Assembly (NCBI RefSeq): GCF_002245625.1
Contig: NZ_NOIG01000004.1
Span: 434,001 to 498,000, forward strand
Direction: 5' to 3'
Source: Acidovorax kalamii
GTDB taxonomy: Bacteria; Pseudomonadota; Gammaproteobacteria; Burkholderiales; Burkholderiaceae_C
Length of the DNA: 64,000 nucleotides
Position 1 is the stretch's first letter. Each line of letters starts with the position of its first letter. The position numbers and the translations under genes are program-made. The notes beneath the pieces were generated by a model, which was given only the letters and a program-made list of their open reading frames with translations, made no database searches and was not told the DNA's origin. Below, one piece after another: positions 62,636-64,000 of this stretch.

Positions 62636-62992
62636 TTACGACTCGTTTTCTGGCTTGCCTGCGAGCCAGCGCGGGTGCGTCTTGGTCGTCCGATCTCTCT
62701 TGGCATCGCGGTAGATCACAAACACCAGCACGGGCACCACGGCTCCCCACAGCAGCCAGCGCTGCGGTCCCGGTGCAACCAATGGGGCCACGGCGGAAAT
62801 GCCCAGTACGAACAGCAGACACCCCATCTCTTCACGCAGGCTGCGGGGCGGCAGGTTGGAGAGAATGGTTCCGCCACAGCGGGGACACCGCTGGAACGGC
62901 TCCCACCGCTTCCCTACAAGTGCCCCGCCCTCTGCCTGGAGGACCGGCAACCACCGCAGGGACCGCTGGCAATGGGGGCAGGCGTGGTTCAT
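62636..62992 (-). CDS. small zinc-ribbon membrane protein
   Basis: 118 aa. Two Cys pairs (CPHC at residues ~5-8 and CPRCGG at ~36-41) form a likely zinc ribbon. Two hydrophobic helices follow (GCLLFVLGISAVAPLVA and WLLWGAVVPVLVFVIY), with a basic tail (RDAKRDRTTKTH). No known family is recognised. The following region to 63154 has only an imperfect hairpin near 63106-63140. Confidence 0.75.
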   Translation of the reverse strand: MNHACPHCQRSLRWLPVLQAEGGALVGKRWEPFQRCPRCGGTILSNLPPRSLREEMGCLLFVLGISAVAPLVAPGPQRWLLWGAVVPVLVFVIYRDAKRDRTTKTHPRWLAGKPENES

Positions 62993-63154
62993 GGGTGTTG
63001 GGCGTGCTGGCGAGATTTGGCGCGGACGGGAGCGCAGTCGTCGCTACTGGGCCTCGCCGAACGTGCGGGACAGAATCGGGTGGCCTGAGGTGGTGGGCAT
63101 GGGGCGACACTTCACTTCGCGTGATGGAGCGAAAAGTGTACCTTCCGTGGCCCG

Positions 63155-64000
63155 TTACCACACTCCCGTCCCGGCCCCCACGCCCTGCCTGCACCCCCCA
63201 AACATATCCAGCCCCGCGCTGTACGCCCCGGTCTTCACGTCCATCAGGCCCAGCACCGAGTGGAAGTAGTGATCGTGGGTGATGCGCCGCTCGGCCAGGT
63301 CGTGTTGCAGGCAGCCGGTGGCGATGTGGGTGCGGGCCTGCATGGCGGGGGAGAGCCAGGTGATCCAGGGCACGTGTTTTTGTACGTCGGGCGCGATGCT
63401 GTAGGGCAGGCCGTGCAGGTAGAGGTTGTTTTCGCCCAGCGATTCGCCGTGGTCTGCCACGTACATCATGGCGGTCTGTGCCTTGCCGCCGCGCGCAGAG
63501 AGCCACTGGATGACCGCGTCGAGGAAGGCATCGGTCTCGACGATGCTGTTGTCATAGGCGTTCACCACCTGCTGGCGCTCGCATTCCTGCAGCGCGGTGG
63601 AGGTGCATTCGGGCAGGAACCGCTTGTGCTCGGGGGCCGAGCGTTTGGAATACGCCGGGCCGTGGCTGCCCATCTGGTGCAGCACGACCACGGTGCCACG
63701 CTGGCGCTGCTCGGCGGGCAGGGCAGCGATGCGTTCGTCCAGGTCTTTCAGCATCACGCGGTCCAGGCATTCGCCCGGGGTGGGGCACAGGGCGGGGTCG
63801 CTCCAGCTGGCGGTGCTGGTCTGGCCCGCGCGGTCGCACACGCCTTTGCAGCCGGATTGGTTGTCCACCCACAGCACGGCCAGGCCTGCGTGCTGCAGCA
63901 CGTCGATCAGGCTTTCGAAATTGGCGGCGCGTGCTTCGTAGCCCGTGCGGCCCAGGTGCGAGAACATGCAGGGCACAGATGCAGCGGTGCTGGTGCCGCA
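63155..64000 (-). CDS. phosphoethanolamine transferase (EptA/MCR-like), N-terminal part beyond the window
   Basis: The visible 281 codons are the C-terminal periplasmic catalytic domain; the membrane part lies right of the window. The active site CGTSTAASVPCMFSHLG (threonine nucleophile in this motif) begins at the edge. Zinc-ligand regions VVLHQMGSHGPAYSKR and MMYVADHGESLGENNLYLHG follow. It transfers phosphoethanolamine from phosphatidylethanolamine to lipid A or another glycan. Disulfide cysteines (SGCKGVCDRAG, CPTPGECLD) are present. The acceptor is unproven. Confidence 0.9.
   Translation of the reverse strand, partial: CGTSTAASVPCMFSHLGRTGYEARAANFESLIDVLQHAGLAVLWVDNQSGCKGVCDRAGQTSTASWSDPALCPTPGECLDRVMLKDLDERIAALPAEQRQRGTVVVLHQMGSHGPAYSKRSAPEHKRFLPECTSTALQECERQQVVNAYDNSIVETDAFLDAVIQWLSARGGKAQTAMMYVADHGESLGENNLYLHGLPYSIAPDVQKHVPWITWLSPAMQARTHIATGCLQHDLAERRITHDHYFHSVLGLMDVKTGAYSAGLDMFGGCRQGVGAGTGVW

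Noticed and set aside
63106..63140. Hairpin-like ACACTTCACTTCGC...GAGCGAAAAGTGT
   Set aside because: The stem is imperfect and lacks a T tract in a useful direction, so I do not call it a terminator.

Overview
The window is high-GC DNA with dense, short-spaced genes. The set of families (Bug/TTT and Liv-type binding proteins in large numbers, DUF4148 proteins, NasT, an etfBA-linked acyl-CoA dehydrogenase) points to a betaproteobacterium of the Comamonadaceae, most like Acidovorax or a close relative. The genus is inferred from gene families and intergenic repeats, not from a marker-gene comparison. I see no rRNA, tRNA, insertion sequence, prophage or CRISPR array.

Layout. 1-4 kb: a divergent LacI-type regulator (cut by the window edge) and a gluconokinase-TRAP transporter operon with two operator-like dyads. 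4-5.7 kb: two tandem DUF4148 secreted proteins, about 600 bp with no gene, and a CBS-pair protein. 5.9-10.2 kb: nitrate ABC transporter nrtABD and the ANTAR antiterminator nasT. A sigma-54 promoter, a two-hexaloop ANTAR RNA and an intrinsic terminator precede nrtA. 10.4-14.2 kb: a Liv-type binding lipoprotein, tsaD and an aldehyde dehydrogenase. 14.4-20.2 kb: a complete livFGMHJ-type importer with a divergent AraC regulator. 20.4-25.2 kb: an OMF-MacA-MacB(NBD)-MacB(permease) tripartite pump. 25.3-27.1 kb: a small heat-shock protein and another Liv-type binding protein.

27.3-36.7 kb: flavin monooxygenase, SnaA/NtaA monooxygenase, M20 deacylase, GNAT acetyltransferase, a fused amino-acid permease-ATPase, two paralogous binding proteins and a third luciferase-like monooxygenase. 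This gene content parallels the Bacillus subtilis ytmI/tcyJKLMN sulfur operon, so I read it as a candidate S-substituted-cysteine uptake and breakdown locus. 36.6-42 kb (minus strand): MoxR, DUF58, transglutaminase-like TgpA and lytic transglycosylase MltB. 42-45.3 kb: a histone-deacetylase-like hydrolase, enoyl-CoA hydratase and a MscS channel. 45.5-50.2 kb: etfBA, a long acyl-CoA dehydrogenase and a nitronate-monooxygenase-like enzyme. 50.4-57.7 kb: an orphan Liv-type binding protein, acyltransferase, Rnk, a Bug protein and a benzoylformate decarboxylase with a divergent LysR. 57.8-64 kb: a membrane diguanylate cyclase, a PA0069-type radical SAM protein behind a LexA-like box, an SbtA bicarbonate transporter with a divergent CbbR-like LysR, a small zinc-ribbon membrane protein and a truncated phosphoethanolamine transferase.

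Two dispersed repeat families run through the window. Family 1 (about 100-125 bp, GC-rich, palindromic) occurs six times, always 4-13 nt after a stop codon and in the same orientation as that gene. Family 2 (about 60 bp, ending in an AGCTATC-type sequence) occurs eight times, twice inside coding sequence, where it supplies N-terminal codons of NrtB and MltB. A separate 169-bp element with 22-bp terminal inverted repeats sits at the stop codon of the fused ABC gene.
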